Source: Streptomyces sp. PTY087I2
GTDB taxonomy: Bacteria > Actinomycetota > Actinomycetes > Streptomycetales > Streptomycetaceae
DNA: 64,000 nt
Assembly (NCBI RefSeq): GCF_001687325.1
Contig: NZ_LZRD01000029.1
Coordinates: 1 to 64,000, forward strand
Direction of reading: 5' to 3'
The translations under genes and the position numbers were made by a program. Under the pieces are notes generated by a model, which saw only the letters and a list, made by a program, of their open reading frames with translations, made no database searches and had not been told where the DNA came from. This document shows, one piece after another, positions 55,201 through 62,757 of the stretch. The first letter of the stretch is position 1, and every line of letters begins with the position of its first letter.

Positions 55201-55544
55201 AGGTCGGCAGCGGCACCACCGCCGGCTCCGAGGAGACGGTCAGCCTGCTGAAGCCCGCCGCGGGCACGTACACCGTGATCGTCGACGGTTACTCGGTCCC
55301 GTCCGGCTCGACGACGTACGACTACCGCGATGTGTACTACGCGGCGTCGCTCGGCACGATCAAGGTCGACTCCACCAAGGCGGTGAACCTGGCCAACGGC
55401 GCGTCCGCCCAGGTCGGCGCCGAGGTCGTGGTCGCCGGGGCGGCCCCCGAGGGCCGTCAGTTCTTCGGTGAGGTCCAGCTGGTGAACGCGCGCGGCACCG
55501 CCGCGGGCACCGGCAGCGTCGTGATCGAGAAGGTCACGCCGTAA
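52242..55544 (+). CDS. Large secreted subtilisin-family protease (S8, TPP II-like layout)
   Basis: The product has 1100 residues. I start at ATG 52242, six bases after AGGG; an ATG at 52236 is also in frame. A Sec-type signal (ARRAARIAAAAGLAAALTATGAAPVFA, about 15-40), a prodomain, and the catalytic triad Asp211 (ILDSGVD), His386 (GSHGTHVAG) and Ser582 (GTSMASPQ) follow. The Asp-His distance of 175 residues reflects a big insertion, as in tripeptidyl peptidase II and similar S8 enzymes. The C-terminal ~400 residues are beta-rich and include a PPC-like part (DLDLYVFRG, AGTYTVIVDGYSV). It digests extracellular protein. Confidence 0.93.
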   Translation: MTKESPSSIPGARRAARIAAAAGLAAALTATGAAPVFAVGDPAPAPVKPAATSDRGDKLGKADADVLAKAEAKGEKNITMMVATTPGATEQVSKQLDAVEGSVLGKTYDKLGYVRATVPTKSAESTIKAASKLSSVLGIDLKQEIKLDDPTPKGDRAAGAKQTKATGSYGAPNKKTPAKNPYNPSFETGAVDFVAKNPKADGRGITIGILDSGVDLGHPALKKTTTGERKIVDWVTATDPVSDGDGTWLRMTESVTGPTFTAGGKTYSAPAGSYKFATFAEAATTGGDMAGDLNRDGDTTDVWGVLYDPVTGTTRVDLNNNADFSDDKVLKPYKEKFQVSYFGEDDPRTPVVERIPFVVETRKGVTYNAAGAKADFVNIGVIEGSHGTHVAGITAANGLFGGEMNGAAPGAKIVSSRACTWSGGCTNIALTEGMIDLVVNRGVDIVNMSIGGLPPLNDGNNARAELYKRLIDIYGVQLVISAGNSGPGLNTIGDPSLADHVISVGASISKETWAANYGSNVTKKYDMLPFSSRGPREDGGFTPIISAPGAAINTTQTWAPGGPVKEAGYDLPAGYSMLQGTSMASPQAAGAAALLLSKAKQQGIELPPADLRVALTSTAGHIADVPAHVQGSGLIDIVKAWKQIAKQGKPAHEFSVKAPVDTAIDFALKDPGFGTGLYDREGGLRVGETKVYDVVVTRTTGPDRDVQHKLTWKNNDGTFSLSSPEYVSLPLDTPVKLKVKAKAKTAGVHSAILQVDDKKTSGVDHQIMTTVVIAHELQQPGYAFKTSGSVQRNGTTSYFFNVPEGAKTLEVALSALRSGSQTRFIALHPYGTPVDPTSTVNCYPNYENPANTCRPDTRSYKDPQPGVWEIEVESRRTSPLLDNPYKLDVALLGAVFDPAVRTIAEAKIGAPAAVDWKVTNTAAALQGKLQGGSLGSAKVDKPSISTGQTRETTVTIGAGVEKLDFAIGGTSDANADLDLYVFRGATQVGSGTTAGSEETVSLLKPAAGTYTVIVDGYSVPSGSTTYDYRDVYYAASLGTIKVDSTKAVNLANGASAQVGAEVVVAGAAPEGRQFFGEVQLVNARGTAAGTGSVVIEKVTP

Positions 55545-55563
55545 CGACCCCTGCGACACCACG

Positions 55564-55597
55564 GCGGGGCGGGCGCTCTCACGAGCACCCGCCCCGC
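55564..55597 (+). terminator. Subtilisin gene terminator
   Basis: 14-bp arms with one mismatch (55564-55577 and 55584-55597) and a 6-nt loop, 20 bases past the stop. A further dyad (CTGCGG...CCGCAG, 55672-55699) lies before asd. Confidence 0.75.
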
Positions 55598-55798
55598 TGT
55601 GCGTGTTCCTCGTCACAGTCCGCGCACACCGCCGCAGATGTTTCCCCGCGCGGGCCCGGGCCTTGCAGAATCTGCGGTCCTCGCGGGAAGAGTCCGCAGG
55701 TCGGACAATGGATTGGACAAGGCGGGCCGGGACATACGCATCATGGAGCGGCATACGGACCGCACAGACGCACAGGTGTACAGAACAGAGGAGTCCTC

Positions 55799-56827
55799 GT
55801 GAAGGTCGGAATCGTCGGCGCCACCGGTCAGGTCGGCACAGTCATGCTCAGGATCCTGGCCGAGCGCTCCTTCCCGGTCGACGAGCTGCGGCTGTTCGCC
55901 TCCGCCCGGTCCGCGGGCTCCACGATCGACTTCCAGGGCTCCCCCGTCACCGTCGAGGACGCGTCCACGGCCGACTACACGGGCCTGGACATCGTGCTGT
56001 TCTCCGCCGGCGGCGCGACCTCGAAGGCGCTGGCCGAGAAGGTCGCCGCCCAGGGCGCCGTGGTGATCGACAACTCCTCCGCCTGGCGCAAGGACCCCGA
56101 GGTGCCCCTCGTCGTCTCCGAGGTCAACCCGCACGCGGCGAAGGTCCGCCCCAAGGGGATCATCGCCAACCCGAACTGCACCACGATGGCCGCGATGCCG
56201 GTGCTGCGCCCGCTGCACGACGAGGCCGGCCTCGAAGCGCTGACCGTCGCCACCTACCAGGCCGTCTCCGGCTCCGGGATCGCCGGGGTCTCCGAGCTGC
56301 ACGGCCAGGCCTCCAAGGTCGTCGCCGACGCGGAGAAGCTGGTCCACGACGGCGAGGCCGTGGACTTCCCCGAGCCGGGCGTCTACAAGCGTCCGATCGC
56401 CTTCAACGTGCTGCCGCTGGCCGGCTCGATCGTGGACGACGGCTCGTTCGAGACGGACGAGGAGCAGAAGCTCCGCAACGAGTCCCGCAAGATCCTGGAG
56501 ATCCCGGAGCTGAAGGTCTCCGGCACCTGCGTCCGGGTCCCGGTCTTCTCCGGCCACTCGCTCCAGATCAACGCCCGCTTCGCCCGCCCGATCGGCGTCG
56601 AGCGCGCCTACGAGCTGCTGAAGGACGCCGAGGGCGTCGAGCTCTCCGAGATCCCGACCCCGCTCCAGGCGGCGGGCAAGGACGCCTCCTACGTCGGCCG
56701 CATCCGGGTCGACGAGACGGTGGACAACGGCCTCGCGCTGTTCGTCTCCAACGACAACCTCCGCAAGGGCGCGGCGCTGAACGCCGTGCAGATCGCGGAG
56801 CTGGTGGCGGCCGAGCTGAAGGGCTGA
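55799..56827 (+). CDS. asd: Aspartate-semialdehyde dehydrogenase
   Basis: The product has 342 residues from GTG 55799 with AGAGGAG upstream. N-terminal NADP motif GIVGATGQVG, catalytic Cys127 (ANPNCTTM) and His253 (FSGHSLQ). It reduces aspartyl phosphate to the semialdehyde used for lysine, diaminopimelate, threonine and methionine. Aspartokinase is not adjacent. In S. coelicolor a comparable solitary asd2 is near the pepN gene, from memory. The gene ends at a strong hairpin. Confidence 0.95.
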   Translation: MKVGIVGATGQVGTVMLRILAERSFPVDELRLFASARSAGSTIDFQGSPVTVEDASTADYTGLDIVLFSAGGATSKALAEKVAAQGAVVIDNSSAWRKDPEVPLVVSEVNPHAAKVRPKGIIANPNCTTMAAMPVLRPLHDEAGLEALTVATYQAVSGSGIAGVSELHGQASKVVADAEKLVHDGEAVDFPEPGVYKRPIAFNVLPLAGSIVDDGSFETDEEQKLRNESRKILEIPELKVSGTCVRVPVFSGHSLQINARFARPIGVERAYELLKDAEGVELSEIPTPLQAAGKDASYVGRIRVDETVDNGLALFVSNDNLRKGAALNAVQIAELVAAELKG

Positions 56828-56849
56828 CGCGCGGCGTCAGGCGTACCAC

Positions 56850-56891
56850 CGAAGGGGCGGCCACCGGAGTGCACCGGTGGCCGCCCCTTCG
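56850..56891. terminator. Bidirectional terminator, asd/mazF
   Basis: Perfect 18-bp arms (56850-56867 and 56874-56891) with a 6-nt loop between convergent genes. Arm CGAAGGGGCGGCCACCGG differs by one base from that at 17661. Confidence 0.9.
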
Positions 56892-56905
56892 CGTGCGCCG
56901 AGGGT

Positions 56906-57253
56906 TCAGAGCGCGAGGTGGCGGCGGAGGGCCCTGTCGATCTCCGCCATACGCTGGCGGGGCACCTCACCGATGCGCTTCAGGATCCGTTCGGGGGAGA
57001 CCGCCCGGATCTGTTCGCACTGGGCCTTGGAGTTCTGCGGGAGGTGGCTCTCCTCCGCGGCGAGAAGGACCTGGAAGCTGAGGATCCGCGACGTGTTCGA
57101 GGTCAGGGGCACCACGGCGACGACGCCCCTGCCGGACACCTCGGCCGACCGGTTGGCGGCGTTGTTGGAGACGATCACCGCCGGACGCACCTTGTTGGCT
57201 TCGCTCCCCCGCGCGGGCTCCAGGTCCACGAGGTGGATGTCGCCCCTACGCAT
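56906..57253 (-). CDS. mazF: MazF/PemK-type toxin
   Basis: The product has 115 residues, normal for MazF. RRGDIHLVDLEPARGSEANKVRPAVIVSNNAAN is the family N-terminus (Arg-Gly-Asp, then Lys-x-Arg-Pro-x-Val), with VVPLTSN and the C-terminal IGEVPRQRMAEIDRALRRHL. MazF toxins are sequence-specific mRNA endonucleases. Its ATG overlaps the antitoxin stop by eight bases (ATGCGTAG), the classic coupling of antitoxin to toxin. Confidence 0.93.
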   Translation of the reverse strand: MRRGDIHLVDLEPARGSEANKVRPAVIVSNNAANRSAEVSGRGVVAVVPLTSNTSRILSFQVLLAAEESHLPQNSKAQCEQIRAVSPERILKRIGEVPRQRMAEIDRALRRHLAL

Positions 57254-57470
57254 CCGTGAGCCCGTCGGCCACCGTGCGGTCCCACAGAGCGGCATCCTCA
57301 CTCGCGTCCCACTCCTGGAACGCCTCCGTGTACTCCGCCTCCAGTCCCGCAGTGCGCAGCAAGTCGATGGCAGCGTGTATGACGGCGGACCGGGAATCCG
57401 CGTCGGTCTTCGCCGCGTACTCGTCGACGAAGGCGACATCCTCCTGGGGCAGACTCACACTAATCTTCAT
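57246..57470 (-). CDS. mazE: MazE/RHH-type antitoxin
   Basis: The product has 74 residues. The N-terminus MKISVSLPQEDVAFVDEYAAK with SRSAVIHAAIDLLR is a ribbon-helix-helix DNA-binding domain, so it should repress its own promoter. The acidic C-terminal half (AEYTEAFQEWDASEDAALWDR) would wrap the toxin. It precedes mazF and overlaps it. There is no ribosome-binding site, and a -10-like TAGCAT ends seven bases before the ATG, so the mRNA may be leaderless. Confidence 0.9.
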   Translation of the reverse strand: MKISVSLPQEDVAFVDEYAAKTDADSRSAVIHAAIDLLRTAGLEAEYTEAFQEWDASEDAALWDRTVADGLTDA

Positions 57471-57476
57471 ACCGTC

Positions 57477-57508
57477 GATGCTACCAAGGGTGGCACTTCA
57501 CTGCTACC
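57477..57508 (-). promoter_or_regulatory. Operator/promoter of the mazEF pair
   Basis: TGCTACC occurs at 57479-57485 and 57502-57508 and an inverted one-mismatch copy, GGTGGCA, at 57489-57495, giving an imperfect dyad plus a direct repeat. On the minus strand TAGCAT is placed seven bases before the antitoxin ATG. Confidence 0.5.
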
Positions 57509-57523
57509 CGTGAACGGGGGCCT

Positions 57524-58024
57524 TCAGGGCCGCCGCACCTCGAAGTGGAGGCACCCGTACTCCACCGCCCGTACGTGCACCAGCGCCACCTCCGGGTCCG
57601 CGAACGCCTCGTCGAAGGCCGCGTCGAACCCCTTCGCCTCCTCGGCCGGGATCTCCAGGAGCCGGCCGCCGACGATATGGCCGCGTGCGTCGTAGCGGCG
57701 GACCGTGCGCAGGGCGCCGGGGCGCGAGAAGGGGTAGCCCTCGCGCCGCGGGTCCGGGCCCGCGCACGCCTCGGCGTGGATGAAGACCGGGCCCTGCTCG
57801 TCGTACGCCCCCGGGCTCGCCCCGGTCGCGGCGGCCCAGCGGCGCAGCGGGGCGTAGGAGACGAGGGCGATGAGCTCTCCGGGCTCGCTGCCGCGCAGGC
57901 AGCAGCGGAGGGGCGCGCCGGTCCCCGTCTCCCGGAAGGGGGCGCAGGGGCGGCCCGCGTCGTCGGTGGCGCGGAGTTCGGCGAGGGCGGCGGGGTCGAT
58001 GGGGCGGGGCTGGTATTCGGTCAT
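57524..58024 (-). CDS. DUF1203 family protein
   Basis: The product has 166 residues from ATG 58024 (MTEYQPRPIDPAAL). It matches the DUF1203 layout: APLRCCLRGSEPGELIALVSYAP, GPVFIHAEACAGP and a C-terminal EYGCLHFEVRRP. The conserved Cys, His and Asp could form an active site, but no function is known. It is upstream of mazEF on the same strand, 53 bases away, and divergent from pepN copy 2. Confidence 0.85.
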   Translation of the reverse strand: MTEYQPRPIDPAALAELRATDDAGRPCAPFRETGTGAPLRCCLRGSEPGELIALVSYAPLRRWAAATGASPGAYDEQGPVFIHAEACAGPDPRREGYPFSRPGALRTVRRYDARGHIVGGRLLEIPAEEAKGFDAAFDEAFADPEVALVHVRAVEYGCLHFEVRRP

Positions 58025-58149
58025 GGTCCGAGCCTGTCCCCCGGGGCCTTCCGCGTCCGGCGGAAAACGGACATCGCGCTGGGGACGCGGTACGTGGAAG
58101 GATGGCCGGAAACGCCGCATATCAAGTCGCACACCTAGGAGATGACCGC

Positions 58150-60726
58150 GTGCCTGGCACGAATCTGACCCGCGAAGAGGCACAGGAGCGGGCGCGCCTG
58201 CTGACCGTGGACGCGTACGAGATCGATCTCGACCTCTCCGGAGCGCAGGAGGGCGGCACCTACCGGTCCGTGACCACCGTGCGCTTCGACTCCGCGGAGG
58301 CCGGTGCGGAGACCTTCATCGACCTGGTCGCCCCGGCCGTCCACGAGGCCGTGCTCAACGGTGAGGCGCTGGACGTCGCCGCCGTGTTCCGCGACTCCCG
58401 GATCGCCCTGGCCGGGCTGCGCGAGGGCACCAACGAGCTGAAGGTCGTCGCCGACTGCTCGTACACCAACACCGGCGAGGGCCTGCACCGCTTCGTCGAC
58501 CCGGTCGACGAGCAGGCCTATCTGTACACGCAGTTCGAGGTCCCGGACGCCCGCCGCGTCTTCGCCTCGTTCGAGCAGCCGGACCTGAAAGCGACCTTCC
58601 AGTTCACCGTGAAGGCCCCCGCCGGCTGGACGGTCATCTCGAACTCGCCGACGCCGGAGCCGAAGGACGACGTCTGGACGTTCGAGCCGACGCCGCGCAT
58701 CTCCACGTACATCACGGCCCTCATCGTCGGCCCGTACCACTCGGTGCACAGCACGTACGAGAAGGACGGCCAGACCGTCCCGCTCGGCATCTACTGCCGC
58801 CCATCCCTGGCGGAGTACCTGGACGCGGACGACATCTTCGCCGTGACCCGGCAGGGCTTCGACTGGTTCCAGGAGAAGTTCGACTACGCGTACCCGTTCG
58901 CCAAGTACGACCAGCTCTTCGTCCCGGAGTTCAACGCGGGCGCCATGGAGAACGCGGGCGCGGTCACCATCCGCGACCAGTACGTCTTCCGCTCCAAGGT
59001 GACGGACGCGGCGTACGAGGTGCGGGCCGAGACGATCCTGCACGAGCTGGCCCACATGTGGTTCGGCGACCTCGTGACGATGGAGTGGTGGAACGACCTC
59101 TGGCTCAACGAGTCGTTCGCCACCTACACCTCCATCGCCTGCCAGGCGGACGCGGCGGGCTCGAAGTGGCCGCACTCCTGGACCACGTTCGCCAACTCCA
59201 TGAAGACCTGGGCGTACCGGCAGGACCAGCTGCCCTCCACGCACCCGATCATGGCGGACATCAGCGACCTGGACGACGTCCTCGTCAACTTCGACGGGAT
59301 CACGTACGCCAAGGGCGCCTCCGTCCTCAAGCAGCTCGTGGCGTACGTCGGCCAGGACGCGTTCTTCCAGGGCGTGCAGGCGTACTTCAAGGCGCACGCC
59401 TTCGGCAACACCCGCCTCTCCGACCTGCTGGGCGCGCTGGAGAAGACCTCCGGCCGCGACCTGAAGACCTGGTCGAAGGCGTGGCTGGAGACGGCCGGGA
59501 TCAACATCCTGCGCCCGGAGATCGCGACCGACGAGAACGGCGTCATCACCTCCTTCACCGTGCTCCAGGAGGCCCCCGCGCTGCCCGCCGGCGCCAAGGG
59601 CGAGCCGACGCTGCGCCCGCACCGGATCGCGATCGGCGCCTACGACCTGGATGCGGACGGCAAGCTCGTGCGCACCGACCGGATCGAGCTGGACGTCGAG
59701 GGCGAGCGCACGGACGTACCGGCCCTGGTGGGCAAGGCCCGTCCGGCGGTCGTCCTGCTCAACGACGACGACCTGTCGTACGCGAAGGTCCGCCTGGACG
59801 CCGAGTCGCTGCGGGTCGTCACCGAGCACCTGGGCGACTTCGCCGAGTCGCTGCCGCGCGCCCTGAGCTGGGCCTCGGCGTGGGACATGACGCGCGACGG
59901 CGAGCTGGCGACCCGCGACTACCTGGCGCTGGTGCTCTCGGGCATCGGCAAGGAGTCGGACATCGGTGTCGTCCAGTCGCTGCACCGTCAGGTGAAGCTG
60001 GCGCTGGACCTGTACGCGGCCCCGGAGACCCGTGAGGGCGCGCTCAACCGGTGGACCGACGCGACGCTGGCGCATCTGCGCGCCTCGGAGCCGGGCAGCG
60101 ACCACCAGCTGGCGTGGGCCCGCGCCTTCGCGGCCACGGCCCGCAACCCGCAGCAGCTGGACCTGCTCCAGTCGCTGCTGGACGGCACCGAGTCGATCGA
60201 GGGCCTGGCCGTCGACACCGAGCTGCGGTGGGCGTTCGTGCAGCGGCTGGCCGCGGCCGGGCTGCTGGACGAGGAGGAGATCGCCGCCGAGTACGAGCGG
60301 GACAAGACGGCGGCGGGCGAGCGCCACGCGGCCTCCGCGCGGGCGGCCCAGCCGTCCGAGGAGGCCAAGGCCCAGGCGTGGGCGGCGGTCGTGGACTCCG
60401 GCGAGCTGCCCAACTCGCTCCAGGAGGCGGTCATCTCCGGCTTCGTCCAGCCGGACCAGCGTGAGCTGCTGGCCCCGTACACGGAGAAGTACTTCGCCTC
60501 GGTGAAGGAGGTCTCGGACTCGCGCAGCCACGAGATGGCCCAGCAGATCATCGTGGGCCTCTACCCGGCCCTCCAGGTCTCCCAGGAGACCCTGGACGCC
60601 ACCGACGCCTGGCTGGCCTCGGCCGAGCCGGGCGCGGCCCTGCGCCGGCTGATGTCGGAGTCGCGGTCCGGCGTGGAGCGCGCCCTGAAGGCCCAGGCGG
60701 CGGACGCGGCGACGGCCACGGCCTGA
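58150..60726 (+). CDS. pepN: Aminopeptidase N (M1 family), copy 2
   Basis: The product has 858 residues from GTG 58150 (MPGTNLTREEAQ) with AGGAG eight bases upstream. GAMEN is at 264-268 and the zinc site H298-E-x2-H302 with Glu321 (WLNESFA). The WLNESFA form is the usual one for Streptomyces lividans-type PepN, so this may be the main housekeeping copy. It acts in the cytoplasm on peptides from ATP-dependent proteolysis. It shares long runs with copy 1, including KGASVLKQLVAYVG and HMWFGDLVTMEWW, so the pair arose by duplication. Confidence 0.96.
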   Translation: MPGTNLTREEAQERARLLTVDAYEIDLDLSGAQEGGTYRSVTTVRFDSAEAGAETFIDLVAPAVHEAVLNGEALDVAAVFRDSRIALAGLREGTNELKVVADCSYTNTGEGLHRFVDPVDEQAYLYTQFEVPDARRVFASFEQPDLKATFQFTVKAPAGWTVISNSPTPEPKDDVWTFEPTPRISTYITALIVGPYHSVHSTYEKDGQTVPLGIYCRPSLAEYLDADDIFAVTRQGFDWFQEKFDYAYPFAKYDQLFVPEFNAGAMENAGAVTIRDQYVFRSKVTDAAYEVRAETILHELAHMWFGDLVTMEWWNDLWLNESFATYTSIACQADAAGSKWPHSWTTFANSMKTWAYRQDQLPSTHPIMADISDLDDVLVNFDGITYAKGASVLKQLVAYVGQDAFFQGVQAYFKAHAFGNTRLSDLLGALEKTSGRDLKTWSKAWLETAGINILRPEIATDENGVITSFTVLQEAPALPAGAKGEPTLRPHRIAIGAYDLDADGKLVRTDRIELDVEGERTDVPALVGKARPAVVLLNDDDLSYAKVRLDAESLRVVTEHLGDFAESLPRALSWASAWDMTRDGELATRDYLALVLSGIGKESDIGVVQSLHRQVKLALDLYAAPETREGALNRWTDATLAHLRASEPGSDHQLAWARAFAATARNPQQLDLLQSLLDGTESIEGLAVDTELRWAFVQRLAAAGLLDEEEIAAEYERDKTAAGERHAASARAAQPSEEAKAQAWAAVVDSGELPNSLQEAVISGFVQPDQRELLAPYTEKYFASVKEVSDSRSHEMAQQIIVGLYPALQVSQETLDATDAWLASAEPGAALRRLMSESRSGVERALKAQAADAATATA

Positions 60727-60819
60727 CACGCGAGACCCGGAGGGGCGTCTTCTTCGCTGCGGCGGATGCGTTGCGGCGGAGGGGGCGCCCCTTCGGCGTA
60801 CGCCCGCGCGCGGGTGGGT

Positions 60820-60879
60820 CTCCCGTGGCCTACGGTCCGAAGGGTCGTCGCATGATGCTCCGGCCGCAGGCCACGGGAG
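60820..60879 (+). promoter_or_regulatory. Long-range hairpin covering the ribosome-binding site of the next gene
   Basis: CTCCCGTGGCCT (60820-60831) is perfectly complementary to AGGCCACGGGAG (60868-60879) across a 36-nt loop. The right arm includes most of the GGGAGG ribosome-binding site (60876-60881) for the ATG at 60887. Confidence 0.55.
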
Positions 60880-60886
60880 GGTTCGG

Positions 60887-61423
60887 ATGCCCGGCTTCGC
60901 CGCCGCCGTGCCGGTCGCGCTGGCCCTGTGCGCGGGGCTGCTGGCGGGCCCCGCCGCACCGGTGACGGACCGTCCGGACTGCCGGGCCGGTCCGGCGGGC
61001 TGCTACGACCTCTACACGTACGGCTACACCCTGGGGCTGCACCCGTTCACCGGGCCGGACGCCGTACGGAGGCAGCTGACCGACCACTTCTGGCTCTTCC
61101 CGGTCAGCGGTGGGTGCGCGGGGCGGATCCGGGCCGGGGCGCGGTGCGAGCTGCTGGGCGGCAACCCGGTCGAGGTCGAGTACATCGGGGACGACTTCTT
61201 CCAGATCAACACGTTGCCGGGCCATCAGCTGGGCCGGGGCATGCACATCCGCTTCGCGTTCTCGCGGACCCTCGGCTTCCACACGATGACGGTCCGGGCC
61301 TGGCAGGACCGGCCCACCGACTGCACGGGCGAGGCCTTCTGCAACGGGGTCAACAGGGCGTTCGCCTGGGTGACCTGGCGGGTGCTGGCCAAGACGCTGC
61401 GCTTCACGGCGTACGCGGCCTGA
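60887..61423 (+). CDS. Small exported protein of unknown function
   Basis: The product has 178 residues from ATG 60887 with GGGAGG seven bases upstream. The first 25 residues form a signal peptide (VPVALALCAGLLAGPAAPV), so the protein is probably secreted. The mature part has several Cys residues (DCRAGPAGCYD, GGCAGRIRAGARC, DCTGEAFCNG), which could form disulfides. I do not recognise a domain. It is bounded by hairpins on both sides. Confidence 0.75.
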   Translation: MPGFAAAVPVALALCAGLLAGPAAPVTDRPDCRAGPAGCYDLYTYGYTLGLHPFTGPDAVRRQLTDHFWLFPVSGGCAGRIRAGARCELLGGNPVEVEYIGDDFFQINTLPGHQLGRGMHIRFAFSRTLGFHTMTVRAWQDRPTDCTGEAFCNGVNRAFAWVTWRVLAKTLRFTAYAA

Positions 61424-61451
61424 GCCGCCGGGCCGCCGGGTCCGTTGGAAA

Positions 61452-61495
61452 CCGCCCGGCGGGCGGGCGCTGATGCGCAACCGTCCGCCGGGCGG
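61452..61495. terminator. Bidirectional terminator, exported protein/allantoicase
   Basis: 15-bp arms with one G-U pair (61452-61466 and 61481-61495) whose loop contains a second GCGC/GCGC stem, between convergent genes. Confidence 0.85.
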
Positions 61496-61524
61496 AGACT
61501 GGGGGCCGGGGAGGCCTTACGGGG

Positions 61525-62679
61525 TTACGCGCCCGACTCCTCGTAGCGGCGGGTCAGCTCGGCCGCGCCGGACTCCGTGAGGGTGCCGTGCAGCCGCATC
61601 CGGGCCACACCGCCGTCGGGGAAGGCGTCGAGGCGGACGTGGGTGACGACGGCCTGGGCGCGGAGCACGAAGCGGTGGAGGGTGTCGGGCTGGAGGCGGG
61701 TGCGCGGGAGGATCTCGAACCACTCGCCGGTGTCGCCGTTGCGGCCCTGGAGGGCGATCCAGCCGGCGGAGTTGCCCTTGAGGTAGGCGGTGTCGATCTC
61801 GATCGCGCGGACCGCGCCCTGGGCGGGGAGGCGGAAGCGGACCCAGTCGTTGGTGTCGCGGACCCGGCGGCGGCGGTTCTCCCAGCCGTCGTCCATCTTG
61901 CGGGAGGTGCCCGGCAGGATGATCTGGGTGGGCGAGGAGTAGAAGCGGTCGGACGCGTCCTCGTACGTACCGCCGTTGAGTACGGAGATCAGGTCGACGG
62001 TGCCGAGCGCGGCGAGCCAGGCCGGGTCGGGGACGACCTCGCCGTGCACGCGGAGGCGGGCGATGCCGCCGTCGGGGTGCTGGCAGAGGCGGATGTGGGT
62101 GTAGCGGCGGCCGCTCGTGATCTCGAAGGCGTTGGCTGCGTGGCCGCGTACGGGGGTGGGCGGAAGGATCTCCTCCCACTTCACGTCGTCGGCGAGCAGC
62201 TGCTCGGGGCCCGGGGCGCCCTCGACGGAGGTGGCCTGCACGGATACGCGCTGCGGGTAGTTGCCGCGGAAGTGGGCGGTGTCCACGACCAGGCCGCGGA
62301 TGATCCCGGGCGCGCCGAGGCGGACGATCGCCCAGTCGTGGTCCTCGGGGGCCGGGAACGGGTGGTCGGCGTCCGCGCCGCGGCGGCGGCGGGTCTCCCA
62401 GCCGTCCATGATCTTGCCCTTGTGCCCGAAGTGCTCGGGGTCGAAGACGGCGCGCTCGCGGATCAGCAGGTTCTCGCGCTCGGCGAAGAACTCGTCGTTG
62501 GCGGCGATCACGCCCGCGCCCAGGCGGCGGTCGGCGAGGTCGACCAGCTCGGTGAAGGGGAGGTCCCCGGCCTCGCGGTAGTCGGCGTACGGGTCGCCGC
62601 CGCCGTAGGGCGCGGCGTCATTGGCGTGGGGGTCGGTGTCGGAGTTCTGGAATGTGGTCTCGCTCGCGTCGAAGGTCAT
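61525..62679 (-). CDS. alc: Allantoicase
   Basis: The product has 384 residues. Two related halves are visible, as in all allantoicases: GKIMDGWETRRRRG / RKMDDGWENRRRR, and DTAHFRGNYPQ / DTAYLKGNSAGW. It hydrolyses allantoate to ureidoglycolate and urea in purine breakdown, which fits the purine permease in this window. AAGG-TAAGGG precedes the ATG. The N-terminal 35 residues are variable. Other allantoin genes are not visible and may be elsewhere. The LysR gene is directly upstream on the same strand. Confidence 0.94.
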   Translation of the reverse strand: MTFDASETTFQNSDTDPHANDAAPYGGGDPYADYREAGDLPFTELVDLADRRLGAGVIAANDEFFAERENLLIRERAVFDPEHFGHKGKIMDGWETRRRRGADADHPFPAPEDHDWAIVRLGAPGIIRGLVVDTAHFRGNYPQRVSVQATSVEGAPGPEQLLADDVKWEEILPPTPVRGHAANAFEITSGRRYTHIRLCQHPDGGIARLRVHGEVVPDPAWLAALGTVDLISVLNGGTYEDASDRFYSSPTQIILPGTSRKMDDGWENRRRRVRDTNDWVRFRLPAQGAVRAIEIDTAYLKGNSAGWIALQGRNGDTGEWFEILPRTRLQPDTLHRFVLRAQAVVTHVRLDAFPDGGVARMRLHGTLTESGAAELTRRYEESGA

Positions 62680-62717
62680 GTCCCTTACCTTCGCGCCACC
62701 GGACCCATCAGGTCCAT

Positions 62718-62757
62718 CGAAAGTTTTCGCAGATATCTTTCAGTTCAGCTGAAAGAT
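62718..62757. promoter_or_regulatory. Two dyads between the LysR gene and allantoicase
   Basis: CGAAA-GT-TTTCG (62718-62729) and ATCTTTCAG-N5-CTGAAAGAT (62735-62743 and 62749-62757). The LysR stop codon is in the loop of the second. Both are A/T-rich and upstream of allantoicase; they may be operators or a terminator of the LysR gene. Confidence 0.45.

Noticed and set aside
52224..55754. 1176-residue minus-strand open frame
   Set aside because: Antisense to the subtilisin gene, whose catalytic triad and signal peptide are intact; product is Arg/Asp/Val-rich without domains.
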